From NCBI GenBank assembly GCA_029783825.1, contig JAREIK010002440.1:372001-436000 (forward strand): a stretch of 64,000 nucleotides of DNA. Direction: 5' to 3'. The translations under genes were made by a program, and so were the position numbers. Below are positions 12,491 to 25,661 of the stretch, piece by piece. Under the pieces are notes generated by a model. The model was not told the origin of the DNA. It was given only the letters and a program-made list of their open reading frames with translations, and made no database searches. Positions within the stretch are counted from its first letter, which is position 1. The number at the start of each line of letters is the position of its first letter. The DNA is from Sapria himalayana (Eukaryota; Streptophyta; Magnoliopsida; Malpighiales; Rafflesiaceae).

Positions 12491-13840
12491 TCAAAAAAAA
12501 CTTAGTGGTTGAATTAGAGAAAATTGATGAGCTATGTATGCATAGGATTGAAAAAGCCAAGACTTTTAATAATATCAAGGCTAAATAAAAAATAAAGAAA
12601 AAGAGTAATGAGAAAAATGGTTTCATGGATGAGGAAACATAGATAATCATTCCTCCATCATCCATGAATGATATCAAAAATACAAGGAGTAAAGAAGTAA
12701 AACAATATATTAAGAACTAGCATGAACAATAAAAATTTATAATAGAGAGAAAGAAGTTTTGATAGTCTAGCTATGAATATTAAATATAGCACAACTTGCA
12801 AGAAAACCCAAAAAAAAATTATTACTTGTGTGATGAATTGTGATAAAAAAATTTGCATGTTTCTATTTACTCTCTCACTCTCCCCATAAACAAAAGAATA
12901 ACTGATTTAAACTAAATACTTTTGAAATTTCTATACAAAGCCATGATAATTTTTAGAGTCACATGTTTGGTGTTATAGAAAGAAAAAAGCCCATCGGGGG
13001 CTACATGAGAAGGTTAATAGTTTTTCAAAGCATCAACTTTGGTGCTACAAAAGAAAAAATATCATAGAAGATGAATGACAAGACCTTTATAATTTTTTTG
13101 AGTCGTGACTTATGTACTATAGAAAGAAGAACATTATAGAAGTTAAATAAAAAAGCCACAACTTTGATGTAATGTCAAGACTTGGAAGATACTACGTGCC
13201 TAGTAGATTTTTATTTATAAAAAATAAAATAAATCCATATAGTCACAAATTTCAATTATTAGGTCATGACTTTAAATATATAATCCTTGAATCTCCTCAA
13301 TATAGCCCTAATTTTCTATTGATACCTCGACAAACCACCTTAAATCTGTATTGCTTGTTGATTTGATATTGAAAGGAAGAACACCATTAAAGAAAAATAT
13401 CTAAAGAGAAAGGGAATAGACAGAAATCTAATTCCATATAAATACCATCTGAAGTCAAGGTGCCCAAGGTAACTTTAATTACAAAAATTGGATAGAGTTG
13501 GATATATATGCGCTTTGCAAAAAAGGTTCTATTGGAGAGAGGGGATTCATTGAATTATTATTTCCCTAATAATGTGAAGGCTTAAAACACTTTGAATGGA
13601 CTTAAAACTTTAAAAGTCAATGTGAGTAGTCTTCACATTATAAAATGGTGGAATTAATGTTCTTTTTAATCTAAAACATTCATAACCTTAAAAATTTAGT
13701 GGAAATAGTTAAAACAAGAAAATTGCCAAGATCCCTCACATTCAACTATTAAAACATGTCGAATTCTAGAGAATAGCATTAATATGGATTAACTATTAAG
13801 TAAAAGTATTCATATGCAAAAGTAAAAATTATTTACACAA
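12491..13840. other. AT-rich region with R1-like short motifs
   Basis: No gene is supported. Between 12930 and 13190 the phrase 'gccatgac...tttggtgttatagaaagaa' recurs three or four times at roughly 60-70 bp spacing. It is the same degenerate motif found inside R1. Confidence 0.35.
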
Positions 13841-14280
13841 AATGATCACTATGGCCAAATACATAACAATGTTTAAAATAAAACCCTATCAAAAGCTTAG
13901 CCAAAACCTTCACATAGCCATGCAATCTTCATACACAAGATTTACCTTATATATTTTGATACCTAGAGAAGATATTGGTGAGAAACTAGTACCCAATAAG
14001 AAAAATATGAGAAACACACTAGAATACTCCTATTTTTCCTTCTTTCAACCATCTACAACCAATATAAAAAGCAAGGTTTAAAAACCATTTAAGAAATGTG
14101 TTAAAAGCATTTTCTCATATACAAGTGAATGTGTGCAAGTTTCAAAACACATAATCACTGGTCCCAACACATATATACATGAAAATAATAATTTTTTATC
14201 TAAAGGCTCCGCAAGGCCTCACTAAGTCTTATAAAAAAGGGTTAGAATGATCACTCTTGGCTAAGCCACCGCTCCAATAC

Positions 14281-14281
<1 letters not shown>

Positions 14282-14314
<33 letters not shown>
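14282..14314. repeat. (AC)n microsatellite
   Basis: About 16 uninterrupted AC dinucleotides. Confidence 0.95.
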
Positions 14315-14315
<1 letters not shown>

Positions 14316-14818
14316 TACCCTTATAATCCAAAGATTCACAAGAGATTTTCTAGTTTTTAGCCCAACAACCACCACTGCATGAAACACAACTCTACCACTA
14401 GCATGCATGAGGTTTAGGATAATTCTTCTAAGAACATATGTAATCTTTGCCACATGGAAATCATACTTGTCTTAGCTCTCTAAGTCTTAGCTAGAACTAA
14501 TGGATACCTCCAAAATATCTTTTCCAAAAATGTCTTTTTTACAAATACTTTCACGTAGGGTCCATAACTAGTTTCCAAAAACTACATATAGGTATTATAT
14601 TAGTTCAAATATAACTTTTAAATTATTAACCCCCTTTATAAAATATTTTATTTCATTCAAAATTAATACAAAACAGAATAGAATCTCACAATAAAATAAA
14701 ATTGTCACATTATGCATTGATCATATATGTAAATCAATAAAATATAAAAAATATTAGATTGGTTCTCGAGATTTTCTACCTCATAAAGCTTTTCTAAGCC
14801 TTAAACACCAAAATCTAA

Positions 14819-14938
14819 CTCCAATATCCCAAATCAAGCTCTATAACCTCAATGCAACCTCCAATATCTCAAATCAAGCTCTATAACCTCAATGCAACCT
14901 CCAATATCTCAAATCGAGCTCTATAACCTCAATTCAAC
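14819..14938 (+). repeat. Three tandem copies of a 40-bp unit
   Basis: The unit begins ctccaatatctcaaatcaag and ends cctcaatgcaac. Copies start at 14819, 14859 and 14899 and differ by only one to three bases each. It lies within R2 and is absent from the R2 copy near 38.3 kb. Confidence 0.9.
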
Positions 14939-15575
14939 CTCCAACTAAAAGTAAAAGAAAACAAGGGTAAGCATTTAAGAAAATTTGAGTCTAATTTAAT
15001 AAATTAAGCAGGAAAATAAAAATACATCAACTCACCTCAACTCTGACATTTATTATTGAAATTATTATCATTCCTTGTCTATTTTTGGTTAAATAGATGA
15101 GATCCTAACCTTAATCACTTTCTAGAATAGATTTTCACCAAAAATCATAAATTTTGAGCTTTATTTAAAGGATTTTGAAGAAGAAATGAGAAAGAATAGG
15201 GAAAAAAACTAAGAGAGAATAAAAGACTGAATGGAAAACATGAAAGAGAAAGAGAAATAAAATAAGTATAAATTTTATATTTCATTTAAGGGTAAAAAAA
15301 ACAAATTTATTCATAAGTTCCAAACTAGCATAACTTCATCTCTAAATCTTTTAAACTAGAAAATATAGTATTAATCTTTATTATTTTTCATCTCAAATTT
15401 ATTTTTGAATATACAAATAATTTATACGAATTATACTTTTCTTTATTAGCCAACTTAGTCAATGTTAGTCAATGGTTGAATAGAAATAAAAAGTTTCTAG
15501 ATCTCACATGATGTGCCATGGAAATCAAGGTTACAAAAATGTGTAGCATTATTATCCACTAAAATCGAATTCTTC

Positions 15576-15791
15576 CATGTTAGTGAAGCATGCAAAAGTT
15601 ACTATAAATAAATAAATTTATTTATAAAATTGGTTTTAGACAATACAAATACAAGTTTGTATTGTGCTAGTCAAAATTTCATCCATGCTAGTGGAGGATG
15701 CAAAAGTTACTATAAATAAATAAATTTATTTAATAATAGGGTTTTAGACTATACAAATACAAGTTTGTATTGTGCCAGTCAAAATTTCATA
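15576..15791 (+). repeat. Two tandem copies of a 108-bp unit
   Basis: Copy 1 is 15576-15683 and copy 2 is 15684-15791. Both include 'gatgcaaaagttacta' or its near match and 'caagtttgtattgtg'. Divergence is around 10 percent by eye. It abuts the Copia RNase H remnant to the right. Confidence 0.85.
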
Positions 15792-15829
15792 CACCTCAAC
15801 AAGAATTCTACTTTAAGAGCATAATAAAA

Positions 15830-15985
15830 GCATATTTATGTTGAGTATCATTGGATTAGAGACGTCTTGAATAAGAAGCAAGTAATATTTGAAAGAACTC
15901 AAATGAATGATGATTCTAATATGCTGACAAAACATTTGCCAAGGAAAACTCTAACAGTTTGTTACTTGATCTATGGGTTGGGAAC
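15830..15985 (+). pseudogene. Copia RNase H C-terminal fragment
   Basis: The translation 'EYHWIRDVLNKKQVIFERTQ' followed by 'NDDSNMLTKHLPRKTL' is the typical end of a plant Copia polyprotein: an H-x-I-R-D segment and the 'D-x-x-T-K-x-L-P' motif. Nothing of the upstream polymerase precedes it, so only the tail survives. The gypsy element at 16071 was inserted about 85 bp downstream. Confidence 0.6.
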
Positions 15986-16070
15986 CCAAGCTTATGATTG
16001 GACATGATTATATTCATTGGGTTGGATTTCCCACTCTTAGAGAGAATGGATATAGTGGAAAGACCAATTA

Positions 16071-17757
16071 TGTAAAATCCTAGAAAAAAAATAAATAAAT
16101 AAATAATATGCTTTTTTTTCTGAAAAATAAGGGCAAATGGTAATTTTATAATAAAAAAAAGATGAAAATTTTATAAAATGAATTTCATTATAGAATTCGA
16201 CTTAGAAAATATAGCTATGGTGAAAAAATTTCGTCAAATTCTGAGAAAGTAAGAATTTAGTAATTTTTTTTAATTTATTTAATTTTTATTAGAATAATTA
16301 GGAAATAAAAAAAAAGACCATGCCATGACGTCAGCACGTGGTTGTGCCATGCGCAGTAAAGTGTCAAAAATAAAGAATTAAATAATAATAATAATAATAA
16401 GTTTTTTATATATTATTTTAAATTTAAAAAATCGATGGAAATTAGGAAAACATGGATGATGGAAAAAAAATAACACTTGGGGGAGGGAGGGAGACTCAAA
16501 ATTTTTTTGATCATTATGAATTATTCTATATCATAATGGTTTATTGATTTTCTTTTGATCATAATGAATTATTTTGGAGTCAGAATATAATAGTCCAAGA
16601 ACAAAAGTTACTATACTCGATGAGAGCTTCAGTTTAATATCGAATTTATAAAGCTTCCATGATATATTTCGATAAGTAATGGTTTTCTCCTATTGAAATT
16701 TCTTTCTATTTAAAGGCCGTAAATAATCAATTTATATTTTAATTGTAATTGTTTATAAATTTCATTGGGAATGGTTAATTGATGAAAAGTTTTTGTGTTT
16801 CATTTAGTAAAATATATTGCAATGGAAATCGGGTTTGGATAGTTATAACTGTGTTTGGAATATGGTTTAATCGTAAATGGCAATTATACATTTCATATAA
16901 ATGGGTGGGTGCATGTATATATACATATAAAGGTATAATGAATTATATTTTACGAACTCAAATTAGGATAATGTCCAGACTAAGTTGTATGATATTTTTT
17001 TTCAAGAGCATGGCTAATATTAATAGGCGAACTCGAATTGGGACAATGTATAGGTTGAGTTATGTAGTAATTTTTGGAAAATATCCAAGGTAAAAAAAAT
17101 ATTTTATCAAAAAATGTTCAATATGGTTTTTCGGAGGAGGTCCATATTTCTCGGCGTATGTCCAAGAAACATATTTTTTTCGGAGAATGTCCAATATTAT
17201 TTTTCGGAGGAGATCCATAAATTTCAGAATAATTTTTCAGAATTTATATTTCATAATATATAATTTTCAGAAAAAATATATATTTCTATAGGTGTGTGTG
17301 TGTGTGTGTCTACATCTATATATAACTAGGCACATTTGGCTTCAGCATGTGTGATGGAGTCGATGGGACTCAAGATATGAGCATATAAATATTTCATCTA
17401 TAATTGCATTCATATAAATATTGTGCTTGAATAGGTTTTGATATATATATATACATTATGTTTACATGCACTTAAGGTAGGGAGTAGCCTTATAAGAGTT
17501 TACTTTTACTGAGCTTTGCTCACTCCATCGTGTGATCCCTTTCAAGTACATGTCCAAGATAGACGGCAGACCCACATTATGGATCACGCGTATGAAGGAA
17601 TCTAGTTGTGGCTTGAATAATATATATTATGTATTTTTATTCCACTGAGCAAATAAAAGAAAAAAATGTGTATGATACATTTTGAAAAATTTTATTTTAT
17701 TGCACATTTTATTGTGAGATGTAATGAATTAGACCCCCTGGAGAATGAGATGTCACA
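16071..17757 (+). repeat. Left LTR of the gypsy element
   Basis: It begins tgtaaaatcct and ends gatgtcaca (TG...CA). Two tandem ~78-bp segments start near 16951 and 17028 ('gaactcgaattgggaca'-type), followed by a ~45-bp motif around 'tttttcggagga' repeated at about 17130-17215. A (TG)n run lies near 17292-17310. It has the same organisation as 21454-23065 and 24338-26105. Confidence 0.9.
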
Positions 17758-17760
17758 GCT

Positions 17761-17773
17761 TAGTATCAAAAGA
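17761..17773 (+). other. Degenerate primer-binding site
   Basis: tagtatcaaaag lies three bases after the LTR end and differs at two or three places from tggtatcagagc, the usual plant PBS complementary to initiator methionine tRNA. The changes are transitions. Confidence 0.7.
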
Positions 17774-18017
17774 TAGGTATACTATTTACCTATAGCTCAA
17801 AAAATTAGTACAAGTTTCATAATGTGGTAGGAAAGTTTAGATATATAAATATCTAATACTCTGGAAAAAAGAAAAGAACACTAGGGTAAATAAACATAAT
17901 CTTAGCGGTTCAAAAAATGAAAAAATATTATCAAAATGAAAAGTCTATTATTAGTTGGCATGTTCACTAATAATAGGACATGAATATAATTTTTAAATTA
18001 TTATTTGACTTATATAG

Positions 18018-18282
18018 ATGGCAAGTAGAGAACGAGGACACAGAAGTCACACATATAACGAGGATCAACTGCCAACCATCTTTGACCAATAGACTTTTAT
18101 AGAGGCTATGAGTGCCATAATTGCCATGGTTGCACATACTAGTACAACTACATGTCAAGAAGGGTCAAGTAACCTACAAAGGTTTAGGGCACATCATCCT
18201 TTAACATTTATGGTAGGGGAGACCCAATGATAGCTCATCATTAGTTTCGACAAGTTGAGAAAAATATTGGTCTAGCTATTTC
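18018..18282 (+). pseudogene. Gypsy gag remnant, mostly deleted
   Basis: It reads 'MASRERGHRSHTYNEDQLP', then after a stop 'TFIEAMSAIIAMV', then 'FRAHHPLTFMVGET' and 'FDKLRKIL'. The last phrases match the start of the plant gypsy gag domain (F-x-x-x-x-P-x-x-F-x-G ... W-x-x-x-x-E-K-I). The sequence then passes straight into protease-like text, so most of gag, including the CCHC knuckle, has been lost by an internal deletion near 18282. Confidence 0.6.
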
Positions 18283-21200
18283 ATGTAACTTCTCCCTTGG
18301 GGACTAAGGTGAAAATTAGATTGATATGTCAAGATTGTAAGTTAGAAATCTTAGAGATTCTACTCATGGCAGACCTTAGGATTATGAACATTGGATTTTG
18401 ATATAAATCTTGGCATGGACTAGTTGATAGTATATTGATTCATTATTGATTGTGATCATATAAGAATTATTATCTACACACTAGATGAAGTATGTATTAT
18501 ATTTCATGAGGATAAGCATGATGCTTTACCCTAGACTATATATGATTCTAATAGGAATGAATAACTTATGGGTTGGCTGGCATGTCTTACCCTAGAAGAA
18601 GAGGGAATATCAAATATTGATCTTCCTCAGATAGTTTGTGGATACAATGATATTTTTCTAGATGAATTACCAGAATTACCCCCACATAGGTGGTTGACTT
18701 TAGTATTGAGTTACATCCTGGTACATCACCTATTTCTATGACTCCATATAGGATGACACTGATTGAATTACATGAACTCAAGGTCCAAATAAAAAATCTA
18801 TTAGACAAGGGTTTCAATAGACCCATCATTTCACCTTGGGGTGTCCGATTCTCTTTGACTGTGCATTGACTATCAACAGTTGAATAGGGTTACAATAAAG
18901 AATCGATATTCATTACCAAGGATTGATGATTTGTTTGATCAGTTAAAAGGGGCATGTGTCTTTTCCAAAATAAATCTTTGTACCAGATATCATTAGTTGT
19001 GAGTTAGGAAGGATGACATTCCTATGACAAATATTGTAGTCATATTTATATCATTTTGTTGTGATTTTTTTGGATGCCATTTTGATATATTCTTAGTCCG
19101 AAGGAGAGCATGAAGATCATTTAAATATCATTCTCCAAACTTTGAGAGAATCTGAGTTGTATGCCAAGTTTGGTAAATATGACTTTTGGTTGACAAAAGT
19201 AAAATTTTAGGGACATGTAGTATCATCTACTGGTATCTCAATTGACCCTAAAAAAATTTGGGGTAGTCATGAATTGGGAGAGACCAAAGTCAATTTTTGA
19301 GATACATAATTTTTTGGGATTGGCTGGGTATTACAAAAAGATGGGTTTGGATGTGAAAGTGAATTATGAGTAGACTGATTTATATGAAAAGGCATTTCAG
19401 GAATTGAAAAGAAAACTTACTTCAGCTCCTATCTTGATAATTCTGATTAGGGGATAGAAATATACAATGTATTGTGATACCTCATAAGATGAGTTTGGAT
19501 GTGTTCTGATGCAATCTGAGAGAGTTGTTGCTTATGGTTCAATGTAGTTAAAGAATCATGAGCAGAATTACTACACACATGATATAGAGTTAGTGGCTAT
19601 AGTCTTTGCTTTAAAAATATGGTGTCACTATTTGTATGGGGAGCAATTGAGGTTTATTCAGACCACAAAAGTCTAAAATATATATTTATACAATGAGACC
19701 TTAACATGAGACAACATTGATAGATGGAGTATCTAAAAGATTATGATTTTAATTTGCATTACCATCCAGCTAAGGAAAATGAGGTGACTGATGCACTTAG
19801 TCGGAAGTCACAAGGTGCACTAGCTAGTATAGCTTTGTGAGAATAAGATATGCTTGAAACTGTGGGATGATTCAGCTTACAATATAGTAGTCAAAGTCAG
19901 AGTGTTATCAAGAGTTTAGTAGTCATACCTTACCTATTAAATAATGTGATTGAGATCCAGAAACAAGATGTAGAAATATTATCCATAAAGAACCGAGTAG
20001 AGGATGGTACATGCGATGAAGGTTGGGCTATTCATATGGATGGTAGTCTTTGGTTTTTAGGGGATTGATTTTGGTTCCCCATATAGTAGAATTGAGAGAG
20101 GAGATTCTTAGAGAATTCCACTATTCTCATTTTATGTGCAGCTGGGTGGCACAAATATATATAATAATCTTCATTGCCAGTATTACTAGAATGAGATAAA
20201 AAGACACATAAGGAATTTTGTTCGACGATGCCTCACGTGTCAACAGATAAAGGCTGAGCATCAGAAGCCATCAAAATTATTCCAGCCTTTGGAGATAGCA
20301 GAGTGGAAATGAAAATATATCATGATTGATTTTGTGACTCACTTGTCATGGACATCACAAAAACATGATGTTGTGTAGGTTATTGTGGATCAGCTTACAA
20401 AGCTGGCACATTTTCTAGTAATGCAGATGACCTTCACACAAGAGCTATTGTGCAAGTTATACATATGAGAAATTGTCTGATTACATGGAGTGCCAGTATC
20501 GAATGTATCGGATAGCGATCCTAGATTTACAACTCATTTTTGGAAGAGTTTCTAGAAAACAATGAGAACACAGTTGGTAATGAGCACTACTTTTCATCCA
20601 TAAACAGATGGCCAGTCGGGAAAAACTATACAAGTTTTGGAAGAAATGTTGCGAGCATGTTGTCTAGATTTTAAGGATAGCTAGTAAGAATATTTGTCTA
20701 TGGTCGAGTTTACCTATAATAATAGTTATCAAGCAAGTATCCAAATGGAATCTTATGAAATATTGTATGGAAGGCCATGTCGATCTTTAATTTGTGGGGC
20801 AAAGGTGGGAGACAAATCCATCACGAGTTCAGATATGATAAGAGATATATCAGAAAAAGTAGATTTGATATGACAATGTCTTTTTACCGCTCAAAGTTGA
20901 CAAAAAAGTTATGATGATAGATGACGGTGACCTCTAGAATTTGAGGTGAGAGATCATGTTTTCTTGAAAGTAATGCCAAAAGGATAGTAATTAGATTTGG
21001 CAAACGTGGAAAGTTATCACCAAGATATATTAGGCCTTTAGAAATACTTGAGATGGTGGGTTTGGTTGCTTATTGATTAGCATTACCACCACATTTATTC
21101 GGTGTCCATGAGATATTGCACGTCTTTATGCTTATGAAATATATTTCTGGTCCAACTCATGCAATGGATTGGGATGAACTCGTTATTGATACAAATAGAA

Positions 21201-21310
21201 CATTTACATAAATGCCAGTGTGTATCCTTGATAGTCGACACCATGTTTTGCGAAGCAAGACTGTCAGACTAATAAAAGTGATATAGCAGTATCAAGGAAT
21301 ATAAGAAGAT
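18283..21310 (+). pseudogene. Gypsy pol remnant: protease, RT, RNase H, integrase
   Basis: Protease-like text at about 18283-18480. RT starts near 18580 ('LPPH', '[10 protein letters not shown]', 'CIDYQQLN', '[11 protein letters not shown]'). The catalytic YVDD-type box is FLDA at 19067-19078, so the second aspartate is gone, and a deletion precedes it. RNase H follows ('YHPAKENEVTDALSRKS' near 19760). Integrase has its zinc finger ('RRCLTCQQIKAEHQKP' near 20225) and D residues, but the third catalytic position reads 'TDGQSGKTIQ' near 20600, glutamate replaced by glycine. Dozens of stops occur. The C-terminal part ends near 21310. Confidence 0.85.
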
Positions 21311-21437
21311 ACGATGCGCATTGCTTATCTTTTTTTATTTGAAAATGAATGTATGTGTTTTAGTAATTTAATAATTATTTAACCTCAGGGTATGTTTATA
21401 ATTATAAAGGTGTATTTGTGAGAATTTCATGACGAAA

Positions 21438-21453
21438 TTCTCTAAGGAGAGAA
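21438..21453 (+). other. Polypurine tract region before the right LTR
   Basis: The text ctctaaggagagaa lies directly upstream of the right LTR start, where the plus-strand primer for reverse transcription is expected. It is not a perfect purine run. Confidence 0.5.
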
Positions 21454-23065
21454 TATGAAATCCCAAAAAAAAAGAATAAATAAATAATATGATTTTTTTT
21501 CTGGAAAAAATGGACAAAATGATAATTTTTTAATAAGAAAAATAAGCTAAAAATTTTAGAACTCTGATGATAAAATGGTTTATATTAGTTAATTCATCTT
21601 AGAAAATATAGCATGGTGATAAATTTTGTCAAATTCTAAGGAAGTCAAAATTTACTTATCTTTTTTAATTTATTTTATTATTATTAAAATAATTAGGAAA
21701 AAAAAAGATCATGCCACAAAGTCAGCATGTGGTTGCGCCATGCATGGTCAAGTGTCAAAAAAAAGAATAAAATAATAAAAATAATAATAATGAGTTTTTT
21801 ATATATTATTTTAAATTAAAAAAACCTTGACGATAAGTAGAAAAATGGGGATGATGGAATAAAAATAATACTTGGGGGAGAGAGAGACACCCTGTACAGA
21901 AAGAAAAAAATTATAAGGTTTGTTCATTTTCTTTTGATCATAACAGATTATTCTAAAGTCAGAATAAAATAGTCAAAGAACAAAAGTTGCTCTACGCAAT
22001 GAGAGCTTTAATTTGATATCAAATTTATTAAGTTTTCGTGAAATATTCAGAGAGGTAGTGGTTTTCTCATATTGGAATTTATTTCTATTTAAAAGCCGTA
22101 AATGGTTGTGGTTTATATTTCAATTCTAATTGTTTAGAAATTTTATTGGGAATGATTAATTGGTAAAAAGTTTATGTATTTTATATAGTAAAATATAATG
22201 TAATGTGAATTGAGTTTGAATAGTTATAACTATGTCTGGAACATGGTTTAATCATAAATGTCATATCTTCATTTCATGTGCATGGAAATATTTCATATAA
22301 ATGGGTGAGTGCATGACACACACACACACACACACACATAAATGCATAATGAATTGTATTTTGCGAACTCGAATTGAGATAATATCCAGACTGAGTTGCA
22401 CGATATTTTTTTACAGGAGCATGACTAATATTAAGATGCGAACTAGAATTGGGGCAAGGTCTAGGCCGAGTGGTGGTTTTTAGAAAATATCCAAGGAAAA
22501 AAAATATTTTATCTGAAAATATCCAATATGGTTTTTCGGAGGAGGTCCATATTTCTCAGAGTATGCCCAAAAAAAGCATATTTTGTTTGGAGAATGTCCG
22601 AAATTATTTTTTGGGGGAGGTCCATATTTTTTGAAATAATTCCAAAAAATTATATATTCCTATAGGTACATATATATATATACCTATAAAATATGGGCAT
22701 ATAAACATTTCATCCATAATTATATTCATATAAATATTGTACTTGAATGGTTGTTGATATATACCTATGATATTTTATATGCACTTAGGTAGCGAATAGC
22801 CTTATAAGAGTTTACCTTTACTAAGCTTTGCTCACTCCATCGTGGGACCCCTTTCAAGTACAAGTTTAGAATTGATGACAAACCCACATGTGGGATTGCA
22901 CATGTGAAAGAATCGTGGCTTGAATAATATATATTATGTGTTTTTATTCCGCTGAGCAGATAAAAGAAAAAAAATGTGTACGCTACATTTAGAAAATTTT
23001 TATTTTATTGCACATTTTGTTGTGTATTAGAATGAATGGGACCCCCTAGGTGATGAAGTGTCACA
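21454..23065 (+). repeat. Right LTR of the gypsy element
   Basis: It starts tatgaaatccc (first G changed to A) and ends gtgtcaca. It matches the left LTR along its length with many substitutions and small indels. It carries an (AC)n run at 22316-22338, where the left LTR instead has a short TA-rich run. Confidence 0.9.
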
Positions 23066-23070
23066 AATTA

Positions 23071-24337
23071 TCCCATACATGTATGTTTTAATAAGATTAC
23101 TATAAAACAATAAAAGGAAGGTTGATAGTGACGTACACATCCTTTTCTTTCTTCTCTTTAACATGAATAAATTATGATAAAAATGATGATATCATTTCTC
23201 TCTTCTATGGGAAAAAAGATGAGAGATATTGATCATTCAATTATGTTCCAAGCTGTCATCCTATCAAATTAAAAATTGACTAGGACAATGATCTAAACTC
23301 AAATATGTATAGATCAAAGAATATCATCTATATGAATCATAGACTACTTCAGGTGAAATAGTAATTATTGGTCCAGAATTTGTAAAGCAAAATTTTATAT
23401 GATAGAAGTATAACAGATGAAAGAAACAATCATGCTTAAACACACACACACATAGACCCACCCACCCACACCCACACATATATGTATATATATAGTAATA
23501 TGCATGCAAATATATTTCTTCCTCTCTTTCATGATTTGTGGTTTTAATTTAGTAAATCATATTGCTTTGATTGTGGAATGAGAAGATGTTCAATATTATT
23601 GTTGATGTAGTGAGATAATATATGTAAGGGCCAAAAACTTAGTACAGACTTTGCTAAAATAATATCAAAGCTATCAAAAGAGAAAATGAGATTGGTATTT
23701 TTAGCATAAATTTGTACAAATATTTTTACAACCAAGACACCAATCTTGGTTGCTTGGGAAAATTAAAAGTGTGAATTATTAATATTAAAGCATATGAAAT
23801 GATTAAATATATTTAGAAATGTTTGAATACTTAGATAGGCTTTAAATGATGTTATATGATATCTAAATGATATAAAATGATATGTTACATAGTATGATAC
23901 GAAATGAATGGTTGTTTTATGTGATTAAATGTGTGATTACTTATATTAGCTTGAAATGAAATAAAATGTCACTTAAATAGCATAAAATGATATGTTACAA
24001 ATTATGATTTGAAATGAATTTTTTTTCTAACAAAAATTAAATTAGAGAAAGCTACATACCATTCTAATAAAATGTCAACTAATGTATAACTTGAATGAAA
24101 AAAAAGTTGTATAAATATTTACAAAAAAGTATAACAATCATCAATTCCCTTAGGAGCTAAATGTTATACTAGAAAACCCTAGGTGGGAGAAATCTCTAGA
24201 GAGAAAAAATAATAAGTCGTGACATGAGACATCACATAGAAGAATATTTAAAGGAAAACATAGAAAAATTATACCAATAACATGAGATATCTATGGTGAG
24301 TTGATTTTAAGTTGATATGAATTTCAAAGATAATAGT
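23071..24337. other. AT-rich spacer with a ~105-bp spaced direct repeat
   Basis: No gene is supported. The phrase 'ataaaatgatatgttaca' recurs at about 23875 and 23981 within a longer imperfect repeat. A short ACACACA-rich run lies at 23441-23480. The solo LTR begins at 24338. Confidence 0.4.
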
Positions 24338-25234
24338 TGTGAAATCCCGAAAAAAATGAATAAATAATTAACATAATTTGATTTCCATGAAAAAAAATGG
24401 TAAAATGATAATTTTGCAATAAGAAAAAAATAAACTGACAATTTTAGAATCATGATGATAAAATGGATGTTATTATTGAATTCGTCTTGGAAAATATAGC
24501 TACTATGTCAAATTTCATTAAATTCTGAGAAAGTCAAAATTTAGTTAATTTTTTTTAATTGTTTAAATAATTATTAGGATATTTAAAAAAAATATAAGTA
24601 ATCAAAAGACCGCACCATGACATCCGCGTGTGGCTGTGCATGCGCGGACGCGGTCCAGCCAGCCATCTAGGCATCAACCAAAGAAAAAAAAATTAATTAA
24701 TTAATAATAATTATTATAAGTAAAAAAAATAGAAAATGTCAGGAATCCAGAAGACGAGAGAACGCTGATAAAAAATAAAAATAAGTTCAGCGGCGAGGGA
24801 GAGAGATACAGTACATAGGGGAAAAAAATTACCCTGATAATTTTTTTTCTTTTAATCATAACGGATTATTCTTGAGTCGGAATGGAATGGTCCAAGAACT
24901 AAAGTTACTCCACACGACGAGATCTTCAGTTTGATATCAAATTTATAAAATTTTTGTGAAATTTTTTGAATGGTAGTGATTTTCTCTTATCAGGACTCAT
25001 TTCTATTTGATAGTCACAAATGATCAAATTTATATATTTCAATTCAAATTGTTAGAAATTTTATTGGAAATGATTAATTGGTGAAAAGTTCAAGTATTTC
25101 ATTTAGTAAAAGTTAGCGTAGGACGAATTAGATTTGGATTGTTATAATTGTGTCTAAAATATCAGTTAGATTAGAAATGACATAATTGCATTTCATACGC
25201 ACGGGAACATTCCATATACATGGGTGGGTGCATG

Positions 25235-25287
<53 letters not shown>

Positions 25288-25597
25288 GGCATATGGATGG
25301 TATTTAGCGAACTTGAATTGGGACAACGTCCAAACTTAGTTGCGCAAGATTTTTTTTATAAAGCATGGCTATTATAAATTTGTGAACTCGAATTGGGACA
25401 ACGTCCAGGCTGAGTTACGCGGTGGTTTTTGGAAAACATCCAAGGAAAAAAATATTTTGTCAGAAAAATGTCCAATATGTTTTTCAGATGAGGTCCATAT
25501 TTCTCAGAGTAAATCTAAAAAAATCATCTTTTATTCGGAGAAATGTCCAAAATGTTTTTCAGGGGATGACCATATTTTTCGAAATAATTTTAAAAAA

Positions 25598-25661
<64 letters not shown>

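Larger units (their letters stand above)
13842..15490 (+). repeat. Dispersed repeat R2, copy 1
   Basis: The best-matching part, about 14970-15490, matches 38440-38990. Both share 'aaaaataaaaatacat', then 'tttcaccaaaaat', then a purine-rich 'gagaa' tract, in the same order and spacing. It carries no ORF of note. The composition resembles a plant retrotransposon LTR or UTR, but no terminal TG/CA or target duplication could be fixed. Confidence 0.5.
16071..23065 (+). mobile_element. Ty3/gypsy retrotransposon, complete in outline but dead
   Basis: Two long LTRs (16071-17757 and 21454-23065) enclose a gag remnant and protease, RT, RNase H and integrase in gypsy order. The five bases aatta flank it on both sides (16066-16070 and 23066-23070), a perfect target duplication. 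A primer-binding site resembling tRNA-iMet type follows the left LTR and a purine tract precedes the right one. The integrase tail resembles the Del/Tekay-type gypsy elements, but no chromodomain was seen. Stops and deletions run throughout, so it cannot move on its own. Confidence 0.9.
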
